DNA from: Pararge aegeria
Lineage: Eukaryota; Arthropoda; Insecta; Lepidoptera; Nymphalidae
Length of the DNA: 64,000 bases
Reading direction: 5' to 3'
Assembly: GCF_905163445.1 (NCBI RefSeq)
Contig: NC_053195.1
Location: 2,842,501-2,906,500, forward strand
The translations under genes were made by a program, and so were the position numbers. Positions within the stretch are counted from its first letter, which is position 1. Each line of letters begins with the position of its first letter. Below, piece by piece: positions 10,290 through 20,984 of this stretch. The notes under the pieces are model-generated. The model worked only from the letters and a program-made list of their open reading frames with translations. It was not told where the DNA came from and ran no database searches.

Positions 10290-11376
10290 ACAAGATTCCG
10301 CTGCTAATCCCATCGACTAGACCTGGAAACGTACTACGCACGCACTTTGAAGACTGAGGAAAAGATGATCGAACAGGAACAAGCTGCGTTGGGATATCAT
10401 AAGATTATCTGAAGTCTGAACAGAGGGGAGGACTCGATAATCTTAAAATCTGGCCACTTGTTTTACTACCAGAAGGGCGACCAACACTCCCAAGATGGTG
10501 TTGGATTAATTGTCCACGAATCTCTCATCAACAGTATTTTACAAGTCGGAAGTGTGTCGAGTAGTGTAGCGAACCTTATACTCAGAATTACCAAACGGAT
10601 CGTTGAAGGTCATACAGGTATACGCGCCGATATTGGTGCACCCTGACGAGGACTCAGAGGTCATATTTGTAAAGCCATGCATGCCTCCAACTATAATGTT
10701 GTGACGGACTGGTGCAGAGTTAAGAGTGGGGCAATGTGGGCGACCGGGCAAATGTTGAACGGCCGACGAAAAAGAAGGGCATTTGTATGATGAACTCCTT
10801 CACCAAGATGTCGCCTGTCAGGTAATGGACCCTGATGGTTCAACGACGAGATTGCCTTTATCATGTCGACCAAGCGGTATATATTCAATGGTGTCTCTGT
10901 GATCAGCAGGGTGACAACCGAGAGCGATCCCCGTATGGTTAGAGGAAAATTGAATCAACGTAAAGCTGGAAAGGGTCAGACTGGTAAAGTCCACGCTCCG
11001 GCCTACTCGTGCTTATATCCAAAACCCGGAGAGCTTTCACCTGGAACTGCAAACTGTTTTTATTGCCTGGACGATATAACAGGCTTGTGGAAACAGTCGA
11101 TACGGTTGAGTCCAAATTCTTTAAGACCACCGTACACATAGAACCAACAACTTCCGTCAGCGATTGTTCAATGTCGTCATTTATCAAGGACAACGCCAGA
11201 GACATGGCGTAGGAGCGTGGTGGTTCAAAAAAGGTGACAATACCTTGTTGAAGAACTACAGACCTATCTCGCTTCAGAGCCATGTTTACAAGTTGTTCTC
11301 GAGAGTCATTACGAATCGTCTCGTTAAAAGGTTCGATGATAGTGACGGTTTAAACAGAACGGCAGGATTTATTTAG
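10290..11376 (+). mobile_element. Decayed RTE-type LINE: endonuclease and start of reverse transcriptase
   Basis: Across several frames the plus strand preserves RTE polyprotein motifs in the right order: KTEEKMIE and WDIIRLSEV (about 10350-10415), GVGLIVHESL (about 10498-10530), IQVYAP (about 10608-10630), SPDGSTTR-like (about 10825), SDPRMVRGK in place of the endonuclease SDHRLV signature (about 10924-10950), then KKGDNTLLKNYRPISL and SHVYKLFSRVITNRL (about 11228-11321), the beginning of the RT domain. Frameshifts and stops separate them, and sequence stops before the catalytic YADD block, so the copy is dead and truncated. RTE clade is inferred from these motifs. Confidence 0.75.
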
Positions 11377-11709
11377 TTTATTATATAAAATATAGTTATT
11401 TTTTGATTAATTGCGATTCTTGAAATGAATCTGTAATTTTAATAACGCAATTAAACCGCCAACCCTTAAATTTCGTGTCGCGTGTGATACTTACCTACTT
11501 AAAAAAAAAATATAAATACACCATTGATAACGGTGAAATACAGGTCGTCACGCTAGTCGTCAGATAGCTCGCTTCTTATCAGGCTATCTTATCACAACGC
11601 GATTAACCTACTTTGCCTGTGTGTATAGAACATTTGTTTTGAAATATTTATTTGTCAAAGAATCACTCACAACGGTTGGCTCTGTCGACTTTCTTCGTGT
11701 ATTTCCTGA
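11377..11709. other. No recognisable gene or repeat
   Basis: AT-rich sequence between the RTE remnant and the palindrome; nothing recognised. Confidence 0.5.
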
Positions 11710-11769
11710 AGCCGACTGTTGCACAACCATTTTGGAATCCATTCCAAAATGGTTGTGCAACAGTCGGCT
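11710..11769. repeat. Perfect palindrome, 29-bp arms, 2-base centre
   Basis: The left arm begins agccgactgttgcacaacc and the right arm is its exact reverse complement. The centre is the two bases cc at 11739-11740. No mismatch in 58 paired positions. It is not part of any repeat family recognised here. As RNA it would form a near-loopless hairpin, unlike a pre-miRNA. Confidence 0.95.
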
Positions 11770-11944
11770 AGATTTAAGATTAATTTAATTTAATTAGACT
11801 CTAGCTATAAAGTTCCAAGATGGGCACGGAACAATGGAGGTCGCGGTCGAATTTGCGCGCGATGCAAAAAAATTTAGTCGCGTCGTCACTGCTGTCCCGT
11901 GGCATGCTTGGCATATTTTCATACAACATTACTCTGTAGTAGAT

Positions 11945-12070
11945 CTGTTGATGACCTGTCCGGCTAAGTACTACTGCAATGCTTATTTCTGCCAAGCAGC
12001 ATTCCTGCAATCCGATCTGAAGGGCGTGGTAGGACGTATTCCTTACATGACCTGTCAGTTGGTGCTCGGT
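11945..12070 (+). repeat. Dispersed repeat H, fragment
   Basis: Contains ctgtccggctaagtactactg, atgcttatttctgccaagc and tctgaagggcgtggtaggac, all family H phrases. The long frame crossing 11834-12214 joins this repeat to the next element and is not a gene. Confidence 0.6.
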
Positions 12071-12080
12071 TTAAAGGTGA

Positions 12081-12287
12081 CTAGCTGTTGCCCGCGACTT
12101 CTTCTTATGAATCCTGCGGGAACCGTAAATTTTCCCGGGATGAAAAGCAGCCTATGTGTTAGTCCATGGTATAATCTATCTCCATTCCAAAATTCAGTCA
12201 AATTGGTTCAGTAGTTTTTGCGTGAAAGAGTAACAAACATCCATCCATCAATCCTTACAAACTTTCGCATTTATAATGTTAGTAGGA
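12081..12287 (-). mobile_element. Non-autonomous Helitron-type element, copy E4
   Basis: On the plus strand it starts CTAGctgttgcccgcgac after A (12080) and ends gcatttataatgttagtagGA before T (12288). On the minus strand this is a TC start and CTAG end between A and T. Compared with E1 and E3 it is a different, shorter subfamily, with gttcagtagtttttgcgtg near its 5' end. Confidence 0.7.
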
Positions 12288-12721
12288 TATTAGTAGGATA
12301 GATTCCCTCTTGCCATTTGGTTTGCTCCATCCGCCAGTTATAATTATAAAAAAATATGAAATTAAATTTGACTTCAAATACTTCAAATATCAGAACCGCC
12401 AAATGTCAAAATCGGCTCAAAGACCTCTTGTGGATGACGTCTCGAATTAGGTCACCCTCGTATCTGTCATTTGAAGGTTGTCTATCTATATCTTTCCTGA
12501 TGATAAGTAGTAACTTAAGTACCTACTATAAAAAAATTGGTATCTACTCATATCTTGAACGTATTAACTTATCAAATTCGCATGCGCTAATTATTTATTT
12601 ATTATAGAAATCATGCCAACAGTAAATGTTATCCAGAATACTTCAAGCAAGTTAAAGTTACTAAAACTTACTTTCTTTGTTCAAATACACCTTTCATTAT
12701 TTTGATTATCATTATTATGGA
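12288..12721. other. No recognisable gene or repeat
   Basis: AT-rich interval. An 83-codon frame at 12356-12607 is Ser/Ile/Leu-rich without domain, promoter or splice context. Confidence 0.5.
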
Positions 12722-12996
12722 AATTAAGCTTAATTTGCTATACTCCGCGAAAGCCAGGAGAATCTGTATGGTGTAATTTATAATTTCTTCAATCTTTATT
12801 CTCAACAGACAGACAGATATTTATTCATTGTAAAGTCATTATCTCTTGAGGATTCTCCGGTTTCGGAGCGAAACGTGCGTAGAGGGTACATTGCCGAATA
12901 TCTGTCTGTCTGTTGAGTATAAGGATTGAAGAAATTATAAATTACACCATACAGATTCTCCTGCTTTTCGCGGAGTATTGCAAATTAAGCTTAATT
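12722..12996. repeat. Fold-back repeat G, full palindromic copy (99-bp arms)
   Basis: The left arm 12722-12820 and right arm 12898-12996 are inverted copies of equal length with only a few mismatches, starting aattaagcttaatttgc and ending with its complement. The 77-base centre holds cggtttcggagcgaaacgtg. Both arms share the variant tctgtctgtctg, where sister copies have gatctgtttggtg. The arms were therefore homogenised or one was copied from the other. This copy shows the likely complete fold-back form of the family. Confidence 0.8.
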
Positions 12997-13307
12997 TTAA
13001 AATATTTCATGGATTTCTAATATTGATCATCATTATCGATTAATTACAGTGCACTACAGGCCACTCCTCTCAGAATAAGAAGAGCACAGAACTAAGAACA
13101 TACAGAACCCTCATTCAACCATTATTGCATGCAGTGCATCGTGTCCCAAAACAGTGAAAACACCCCGTGCACGTCTCACTTCACACCCGCGGAATGTTGC
13201 CAGCTCACACACTTTCTCCCATTTTCCCATTTTATGGTAAACGTTTAGAACATTAGAGATAAAATAATTACTATCACCGGCTAAATGGTATGAAGTGACT
13301 TACGCCT
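12997..13307. other. No recognisable gene or repeat
   Basis: Nothing recognised apart from atggatttc at the edge of the G element. Confidence 0.5.
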
Positions 13308-13400
13308 GTTCGAGAAAATCTACTTAAGTAGAGTGGTTTTTCATGATTTAATAAAAGTCGTGTACACGGTTTCTGTATGTCCTTAAATCTGTGGAGAAGA
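13308..13400 (+). repeat. Dispersed repeat S, copy 1
   Basis: Shares cgcctgttcga, agtggagtggtttt-like and gtcgtgtacacggtttct with the segment at 26788-26872. Nature unknown; found twice here in the same orientation. Confidence 0.55.
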
Positions 13401-13407
13401 GCTTATA

Positions 13408-13515
13408 CCGTTGTCTGCCACGCTGGTTGATTAGATATTAAATTTGTTGAAATGCACATCACTCCGAAAAGTAAGAAGCTCGCGCTGGGGATTGAGCTCG
13501 TTCCCCCCAGAACTT
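13408..13515 (-). mobile_element. SINE family B, degenerate head-proximal fragment
   Basis: Has gccacgctggttgatt, then acatcactccgaaaagtaag, then cgctggggattgagctcgtt, in the order of the reversed family B, but with a large internal deletion. Confidence 0.5.
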
Positions 13516-13689
13516 AGAACGGCTTTGAAAAACTATAAACTGCCACTGACTAGCTAAACTATAAACTATATACCGATTAATTTCTAAAAATTATTTAGAA
13601 AATTTGTCTTAAACTTCAGTACTGAGTTATTTGCTGATGAAAGCAGACAGTTAAATCCTATTAAAGAAGCGTGCAATGAATTAAACCTC

Positions 13690-14098
13690 TCCGATTTTGT
13701 GTAAACTATTTAAAAACATATTCTTGGAAAATCTGATAAGAAACATCTAAAACCTATAATGATTAACTATAAGATAGGTTTTTCGTTCAATAGGTATGGC
13801 GAGCGCACGAACGTTTACCTAGTTCCTCGCCTTATTAATGAATTACCCACTGATGTACGAGACAATATTAATCCTCGTAATATTAAGAAAAAACTGAAGT
13901 CCTTCTTTTTAAGTAACTTGTGATCATTTTTATACACAACATGGTAAACTGGCAATAATGTTCTGTAGTTAAGGTACCTAGATTTAATTCTCTGTTAGCA
14001 TATATTACAAACCTGCGTGGTTTTCTGATGCTAGCTATAAGTATTTTTTATTTTATTTTTTTTTGAAACTTTATGTAATAAATAAATAATAAAAAAAT
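13690..14098 (+). mobile_element. LINE 3' fragment (CR1/Jockey-like ORF2 C-terminus)
   Basis: In the frame ending at the tga about 13921 the translation reads RYGERTNVYLVPRLINELP, then about 25 residues later KKKLKSFFLSNL and stop. This layout, a conserved VPxLINxLP followed by a short basic stretch, is the usual C-terminus of several insect LINE polyproteins. The 3' UTR ends atgtaataaataaataat. No upstream RT is preserved. Confidence 0.65.
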
Positions 14099-14514
14099 AA
14101 AGTGCTTCCATAGATTCTCACTATTTTTAAAATTGCTCCTCAACATTCACTTTTTCAAGATTAACAATTCATGCACAATGATATCAATATCCCAAGGGCA
14201 GTTTGTATATCCCCGCAGATATCCTGTTTCGGCACGTTTACAACTCAGATTATAAGATTAAGGGTTTACATTGAAGCATACCTGCGTTATCACGTTATCA
14301 GGCGTCGGGCGCCACAGCTATCGTGATTGCGTTGATATCAAACACACCACACGTTGTACTATTATCGTAAGGAGACATTGCTCTGTTTTGATCTGTCTTG
14401 CCGTTGATGTGGAATGTGTGAAGGGTTTCAGGAATCGGGAAGTTTGCTGGAAAGACACTTCAGTAAAAATATATCCTTGTTTTTTACTCTCCTCTTTTTT
14501 TGAAACCCCGAAGC
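14099..14514. other. No recognisable gene or repeat
   Basis: An 83-codon frame (14271-14522) is Cys- and Val-rich without recognisable domain. I treat it as chance. Confidence 0.45.
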
Positions 14515-14605
14515 CAGGTTAGACCGTTACCATCTTAGACATCATCATTTACCACAAGGTGAGATTGCAGTCAAGGGTTAACTAGTAGTGGAAATAAAAT
14601 TGTAC
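14515..14605 (+). mobile_element. SINE family C, tail fragment
   Basis: The phrases taccatcttagac, atcatcatttaccac and gattgcagtcaagggttaac match the family C tail. Fuller copies are at 26326 (+) and 40222 (-). Confidence 0.6.
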
Positions 14606-14947
14606 TACATCCGCAAGAAGAGGATGGGTGGTGATACATGTATTCTGATCTGCAGTCACCACACGGTCAATATCAGACTGATATATATCCAGGTCTGGAC
14701 CTACGTGTCTTGTAGAGATATCCAAATTAAAACGGTCCTTAAAAGTATATAATTCCGTCTATCCATCTATGAAGGGGTCTCTTATCCCACATCAGAGGCT
14801 TTCAGTTGTTATGGGATTATATCAGCACCTTGGGACCCCATTGTATACAAACACTACAAGTACAAAGAATACCTATTTAAGAATGCTTTTTTTATGTAGT
14901 GTAGTTATGATTATACTACATAAAATAAGTAATTTATTTACCTAAAG
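14606..14947. other. No recognisable gene or repeat
   Basis: Nothing recognised. Confidence 0.5.
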
Positions 14948-14998
14948 GAAATTGTATACAATTTAACAATAAACTACCGGTTGATATCTTGGAAATGT
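14948..14998 (+). repeat. Dispersed repeat T, copy 1
   Basis: About 50 bases (aattgtatacaattt, then ccggttgatatcttg) recur at 59247-59297. The second copy is followed by gggggaggccttt, a phrase common in RTE-type LINE 3' ends, so this is probably a LINE 3' scrap. Confidence 0.55.
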
Positions 14999-15041
14999 CT
15001 CATAAAATTAGTTGCTTCTTAATTATTTTCAAATGATAATG

Positions 15042-15240
15042 TGAGCTGGTGATAACAAAAGAACACCCGGCTATGTTTGTTGCGGGCTTAGACCAGGGCG
15101 CGTTTGGTACCTTCGTAGCTTTAGTTTTAGTTTACGAATATAGTTACCGCCATCACTACTCACTACTATGTACATATTTTGTATTTAATGAACGCATCAA
15201 AAGTGCCATCTATGTGCCTACTTGAATAATGAAATATTTG
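15042..15240 (+). mobile_element. LINE 3' UTR, family U, copy 1
   Basis: Holds cttagaccagggcgcgtttgg, cgtagctttagttttagttt, gtacatattttgtatttaat, atcaaaagtgccatctatgt and a tail aataatgaaatatttgact. A reversed copy lies at 42607-42765. This is a common Lepidoptera LINE 3' end with no coding part here. Confidence 0.65.
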
Positions 15241-15507
15241 ACTAATGTTAGCGGTTGCCCAGTTGGCTGTAACCTACGCTACATCATAAACATATTGTGA
15301 CGTCACTAAAAGATTCATTAAAATAGAATTGCTTTAATAGTACTATTTTGCTAAATATAATTCGTAATAATACTTATCTAAATATTTAATGTTTTCCAAA
15401 CAGAATAATAGCAATATATTTTGTGAAATAACTTACCTTAAACTAATATCGTAAAATATTATTATTGGTTCGTTTTGTTGTCAACATTGTGTACGGTACC
15501 TGAGCCG
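15241..15507. other. No recognisable repeat; immediate upstream of a candidate promoter
   Basis: AT-rich, apparently single-copy in this window. Any regulatory sites for the promoter at 15508 would lie here, but none can be named from sequence. Confidence 0.45.
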
Positions 15508-15545
15508 TATAAAAATAGAAGCAAATTCTCAAGCATTCATTCTGT
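15508..15545 (+). promoter_or_regulatory. Candidate TATA plus initiator core promoter
   Basis: TATAAAAAT starts at 15508. The hexamer TCATTC at 15537-15542 fits the arthropod initiator consensus TCAKTY, with its A at 15539, 31 bases from the first T of the TATA box. That spacing is optimal. A possible splice donor (caagtaattg) lies at about 15550. No coding frame follows within several hundred bases, so it would drive a non-coding first exon or RNA. By sequence this is the best-formed core promoter in the window. Confidence 0.4.
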
Positions 15546-15989
15546 ATCAAGTAATTGTAGGGGGAGACTCTGCTCGATATGTCAAATGTAATAAGTGAAA
15601 ACTAGTATTGTTCCTATCTCCACGTTCTCCAAGAATTATTTGTTGAAAACCTTCAGAAATTAAAAAGTGTAAAAGTTTGATTTAACATTTATATTTGAAT
15701 TGCACTCTAATTTTATAGCAGGCATTCCCAAAAATGTGCAAAATTAATGATAGCAATGATAATATTTTAAGTCCCGGAAATATCGCTAGCCTAATTATTT
15801 TATTAAATGCACTAATTCCGAAGACTTGAGTATACATCTGATAAGAAACCATATCTTATCATTAGTGGCAATTTGAAGTGCACCTGATTAAGTAATGATG
15901 TATTTTGTTTTAAGGGTTTTAATTTGGCCTAGTTGCAATTGTGCAAATCAATTTTTCGACCTGACGGAGCTACGCTGATTTTCTGTTTT
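15546..15989. other. No recognisable gene or repeat
   Basis: AT-rich DNA downstream of the candidate promoter; no frame, splice-bounded exon or repeat recognised. Confidence 0.45.
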
Positions 15990-16380
15990 ATAAGTAACCT
16001 TCGACAGGGTTTATTATGGTTTTTTTATAAATCCCCTAATGATACCGAAGGTAATATTATATTTACAATTACATAAGTTTAAAGAATGTATAAAAACACA
16101 TTTAATACATCGAGGCTACTATACTATGGAAACATTTCTTAATGACAAGGTTGCCTGGAAGCAAGCCGCTCCGCTTTTGTCTCACACAAGATTGTTAAAT
16201 TGTAAAATGATGTTGGAAAAGTGCAATAGCTGAGTTTCTTGTCGGCTTCTTGGCTGTAGAATCTGCCTTACGAACCGGTGGTAGAGTCACTATAAACAGA
16301 CATACTTGACGTTTCAAAAGTGCTTTTATTACGTCTCCTTGAAATAAATAAATTTTGAATTTGAATCAAACTCGATGCAA
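15990..16380 (+). mobile_element. LINE 3' fragment, family K (coding tail and 3' UTR)
   Basis: The frame 16039-16233 encodes LHKFKECIKTHLIHRGYYT and FLNDKVAW. This follows the FKxxVKxxLxxKxYYxxxxFLxDxxAW layout of LINE polyprotein C-termini in Lepidoptera. The UTR carries gtttcttgtcggcttct, gtagagtcactataaacag and cttgacgtttcaaaagtgc, ending aataaataaattttgaattt. This copy gives the sense strand of family K; copies at 41660 and 61742 are reversed. Confidence 0.75.
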
Positions 16381-18831
16381 AAAAATAAGCATTTGATACG
16401 GAATCACGTGTTTCACAGAACTGCAGCGATTATCTATTCAAGTTCAAGGAAAATCGATAGGAAAACAGTGTGCCAGTCACTAGTACGTAGCGGCGTGTTT
16501 GTTAAATATAGCACTGTGATTTGTCCAATATATATCTAGACTATACGCGGAACTGTTGACTTTATGCCCCATGTGAAACGAGCAACTGCATGTAACTGCG
16601 TTAGTCGAGCCTCGTGTCTACTTGAAAATACCTACCTACCTGCCAAACCTGCGGGAAAATGTTGGTATTATTATATATATGGGATGTGTACGTTTTTTTT
16701 TTAAATAAAAATACAGTTAATGGTGAATATAGATTATGGAACATGTTTAAACCTCTTGCATATTTCCTATTATGTAAATATTAACGACCACGAATATTTT
16801 TATCGAGATAACCAAATGGGTTGACGAAAAGCTTCGTTTCTAAATAAGACTCCAGTTATCAAAAAGGCTATCTTAGCTGCTTCAATCAAGTTTAAAGCAA
16901 TTTAATAAGCACTTTGGATGGTAGTGCCGTTTAAAAAGTGCTTATCAATAATGAAATGTTAAGGAACAGTCGGACCTGTCAAATTTCCACGCAATTTTGA
17001 CGGTTTGAATACATATTGTGGCTGATTTTATTGCACAGCTAATGCAAAGTTTCAAGATTGATAAAATTCCAGTCAATCCGATTATCTTTTGCATCTAAAT
17101 GTCGATATTAGGGTTGTGTCGAACGTGCAAAATATTGATGTGATTAAATTGAATCGTCTTTTTTTACTCTGAGATGTCTTCGATGTTATATAAATGCGTT
17201 AGGTTTTTTATATGTAAAAACGTTTTTTTAAGTCTTTGGCGCGTTATGTTAATTGGATAAAAATAATTTGAAAATAAGAGAGTACAAAGTTAGTCTCCAA
17301 TGAGAATTTTTATTATGATTATTTTAATTGAATTAAAGGATATTATTATTAAATATTATTCTGCATTATTTTAATACTTTATTATACACTGGTTTTTTTT
17401 CAAGTCGGAGCGGATACAGCTATCTGTATATATTTGTATATAATTTGTATATAAGATTTATTGTTCCCGTTATTTCGTTATTTATTTCCTTATAAGCTTC
17501 GTGGGTCAATAATGTGGAAATCTCATTGCAGCCCTATGTGTCAATAAATTGTAAGCCGAGGACAAGCGTTGTGGGTGTCCGAACGTCATTTAAAAGCGTC
17601 CGTAATAATTATTATCGAATTGAATTTTTCTCGTTCCGTCATACTTATTCTTTCTTATGACATGCGATGTGGGATTAATTGTGAATACTTTTTAATGTGG
17701 CAATTTATGTCATACGATTTTCATACGAAAGTATCGCGGATGTATATTACAAAGCAAACCTGTGTACTAAAAACCTAATTTAAAAAAAGACTACGGAACT
17801 GACAACTTCAAAATACGTGGATAAAAGTTACTATATAGCAGTTCATTCAAGCACAAAAAAATGGCTGCCGCTAATTAAGGACTCATAAATATATTCAAAA
17901 AGAATTGTTTTTTTTTTTGTTTTTTTTAAAGTTCTGAATGAGCGTTGGACTCTTATTGAGAATATTATTTCCTTTTTTTAGATATCCCTAATTTTCCCAT
18001 CTATTTGCTTGAATATATATTTAATTAGGCAGTCTGTGCGCGCTGTTTCTATGCTGGCTTTTGTAGTGACTTTAAAAAAAAGTTAAATACTTGTCCCAAC
18101 AACTCGAGCATCTCAATGACAATGGAATGACAATAGTTTTATAGCGAAAAGAGATACCTATTGCTTTATTCTTTATTAAAAGTTAAAGTTAAACAAAACA
18201 AACTAATAAACACAATAACAAAGTTTCGCCATTCGTTTGACGTTGTATGCAGAATAAATAGCGCGTGTGATATTTTTAATTCATGAATCAAAACGTAGGC
18301 AGAATGCGTCGCATTGCAAGGCGGCGGTTATAAAAAAAAAGAAAAAAATGGCCGTTTCCGGACGCTAAACAAATTTTTGCGACTGCTACGTGTTTTGAAT
18401 GAGCTTTGGACGTGTCTGTACGTACCCGACTACAGTAAAGGAAGTTTTTGAGTTATAGTAGTATCTGTGTTCACAGATATTCTACGATATGCAATGAAGT
18501 GGAAAAGTCTACTTAATATTTGAGACCTTGGGGAACAGGGGTCGAGCTCGTTTTAAAGAATTGCCAAAGAGGGTAAACGAGTTTATCAGTGATCTTAGAG
18601 CTGGCACCTTGGCCAAAGAATTAGTTTGGCAATTCAAAGTGCATCCAGCATCTTAGACACTATGCCTCGCTGCGCTGGTTTTGAAGACGTTTTCGATTTT
18701 ATTTAGTTTTATTTTGGTACATATATTATTTTAGGTTACTTTGTTTATATGTTAATATATAATATATTTATTTTTAATATCGATGATTTAATTTTATAAC
18801 TTTATAATGCATATAAAAAAAATTAGGATTG
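16381..18831. other. Longest stretch with little recognisable content
   Basis: About 2.4 kb of AT-rich DNA with no SINE, Helitron-type or MITE copy recognised, unusual for this window. Around 18540-18720 a GC-richer patch (cgagctcgttttaaagaatt, ggcaccttggcc) may be an old LINE tail. A 69-codon frame at 17569-17778 has no recognisable features. The low repeat content makes this the best place to look for conserved non-coding sequence. Confidence 0.45.
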
Positions 18832-18905
18832 TTGACAGGATTTGTACCTGGGACCCTCTGGATATCGCGGCCTGAGCGCTTTATCAAATTAAGCTGCCGC
18901 CCTCC
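18832..18905 (-). mobile_element. tRNA-like SINE head, degenerate
   Basis: The phrase gatttgtacctgggaccctc, followed by gcggcctgagcgcttt, reads on the minus strand like a SINE head with a B box and an A-box-like stretch. The tRNA cloverleaf is not intact, so it is not a tRNA gene. Confidence 0.4.
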
Positions 18906-19624
18906 TACCGTCGATGCCGGGTAGTATATGCCTTTTAATAAGTAGTGACTGATGTAAAAGGCAAATTAAGTTTATAAAATTGTTAATTCCTCCAAGTGTA
19001 GGTAAAAAACACAAAAATAAAAATTATAAAATCAATGATTTAGTTTATTTATTTAAAGAAGAAAGTAGAAGTAGTACTAGCAGTACTACTTCAACTGTTC
19101 CGTTTTTTTTTGTTGTTATTTTTATTGATTCTCTTTGAAAATTATTAGTTCATAAGCGAAATTAGCATGTAGTGTTTACCTTTAAATGGTTTTGCATACT
19201 CTGTGTAATTTATAATAAGTAATATTTTTTTTATTTATGTGAAATCGCTGGTAGACACAATAAATAAATAAATAAACTAGCGACCCTTAATGTGAGTTGT
19301 ATTAATACAATTCCGTAGTGGATTTATATAAGCTATTATTTAAGTTATATTACGTTAGGTTTAACTCGCGTATGCAATGTATGTGCACAAAAACATGTTT
19401 GTTCCGACACATGTCTACTTCCAAATCTTTGAATTTCTCTGTTCTATAACATACTCGTAAATGTTTGCATACAAACCTTCCTCTTTAATCACTCTATCTA
19501 GTGTTGAAAACTGCATTTAAATTCGTTCTATAGACTAAAAGATCTAAGCGCACAGACAGCGGGGGCGACTTTGTTTTGTGAAAAGATATACCAGATATTA
19601 TGTTAGCGTTTTAGATACACCATT
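18906..19624. other. No recognisable gene or repeat
   Basis: AT-rich. Contains a small perfect inverted repeat, gaagtagtact / agtactacttc (19068-19092, 3-base centre), and a short TAAA run at 19259-19277. Confidence 0.5.
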
Positions 19625-19875
19625 ACCTATCCATTACCGACCCAACAGGACTCGACAGGGCTCGGGGTTTTAGACCGTATTCCACCTCGCTGGCCAAGTG
19701 GGGATGGGTAGACTTCACACGCTTTTGAAAACATTTAAGGATGCTTGTTTCTTCACGATGTTTTTACTTTACTGTAAAAGCAAATGATATTTAATAATAA
19801 TATGCTTTATTTAAAAACACAAAGCTTCAAAAAGTTTGAGGCGCGGGCCTCCCGAAAAGGACACTGAAATCCTGT
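19625..19875 (-). mobile_element. SINE family B, diverged copy
   Basis: Reverse-strand order is kept (ccattaccgacccaacag, ccacctcgctggccaagtgg, gttttactttactgtaaaag, gcgcgggcctcccgaaaagg), but the copy has diverged widely and the head is incomplete. Confidence 0.6.
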
Positions 19876-20074
19876 TAAAAATTGCATTTGCTATAGCTAA
19901 TATTCCACAAGTAAAACCGCTGTAATAAACTAAATGCGCCCGTTTCAGTACTTAACTAACATGATAAAATTATTGTTTACACGAAGTTTTATATGCGTTG
20001 CACCAAAAATGCAATAAGAAAGGTCATATAACAATTTTTTTGTTGTGCTGGTAAAACAAACTTCCATACTAATC

Positions 20075-20145
20075 CATACTAATATTATAAATACGAAAGG
20101 TGTCTGTTTGTTTATTTGTTGGTTGCCTGCTATATATTTTTGTAC
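20075..20145 (+). mobile_element. Helitron-type element, 5' end fragment (E9)
   Basis: Has tccatactaatattataaat, then gtctgtttgtttatttgttg, the 5' end signature of the E elements. The 3' CTAG end is not found nearby. Confidence 0.5.
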
Positions 20146-20188
20146 CCCGGAGGCTTACAGCTTTTAAAACATATTGTGCTTTTCATTT

Positions 20189-20430
20189 CGGTATTCCGTA
20201 GTCCAACACGCTGCCCCAGTGCAGATTGGTCACAACACACCTTTGAGAACATAATGTAGAATTCTCAGGCATGCAGGTGGTGCACGATGTTTTCCTTCAC
20301 CGTTGAAGCAAGTGATATTTTGATTACTTAAAACGCACATAACTTAGAGGTACAAAAGAGGTGCGTGCTGAAATTCGAACTCGGCCCCCCGAGAGTGAAG
20401 TCGTGTTCCTACCAAATGTGCTAACACCTT
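20189..20430 (-). mobile_element. SINE family B, copy
   Basis: Reversed family B: gtccaacacgctgccccagt, tttgagaacataatgtag, ttccttcaccgttgaagc, and head aattcgaactcggccccccg. The 3' tail is missing. Confidence 0.7.
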
Positions 20431-20984
20431 TTTTTCGGATTGTGTGTAGCTGATTAACCCTAATGATTTTAACAGCGTAACACGGGCTTGTTGGGGTGCC
20501 TCGAAATGGGACTCTGCCAGAAAGAGTTTGAACCCTAGGGCTCGAAGATGCGAAGGGATCGTCGGCCTAAGGGCGCCTCGGCTCAGGCGAGGTTAAGTCC
20601 GCATGTCCGCATGTTGTGAGTCCACGTCCGGATGACTTCAGAAGTCGGGGACCTGGTCTTCACCGGCGAAGAAGCTGTGTAGAAGTTAATTGTGTGGTGT
20701 GATAGGGAGCATTGTCAGTAGTAATCTGTTCGTCGGTCGTGAAGGAGGTCTCTATCACCGCTTTACGTTTTCCAGTTCAATCCTGAATTTTGTTTTTATT
20801 TCGCTGTCCCAGCTTTCTAAGGATCGCTCTTTCGTTGTCCCAGTAGACCGCACCATTCTGTGACCGTCTTTGTCCATCTTTTATCCGAATAACGGGTGAC
20901 ATGGTCCGCCTATTTCCAGTTTAGCTTCATAGAGTGTTTTATAACGTCTATGGCATTGGTTTTTTTTTTCTTATAGCTATGTTC
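20431..20984. other. Unrecognised GC-richer interval
   Basis: GC-richer than its surroundings, with phrases such as gggcgcctcggctcaggc and acctggtcttcaccggcg. No reading frame of note. It may belong to a larger decayed transposon, possibly the Helitron remnant that follows, but nothing shows this directly. Confidence 0.35.

Noticed and set aside
11834..12214. 126-codon open frame
   Set aside because: It runs across a repeat H fragment into a reversed Helitron-type element; the translation is composite and without domains.
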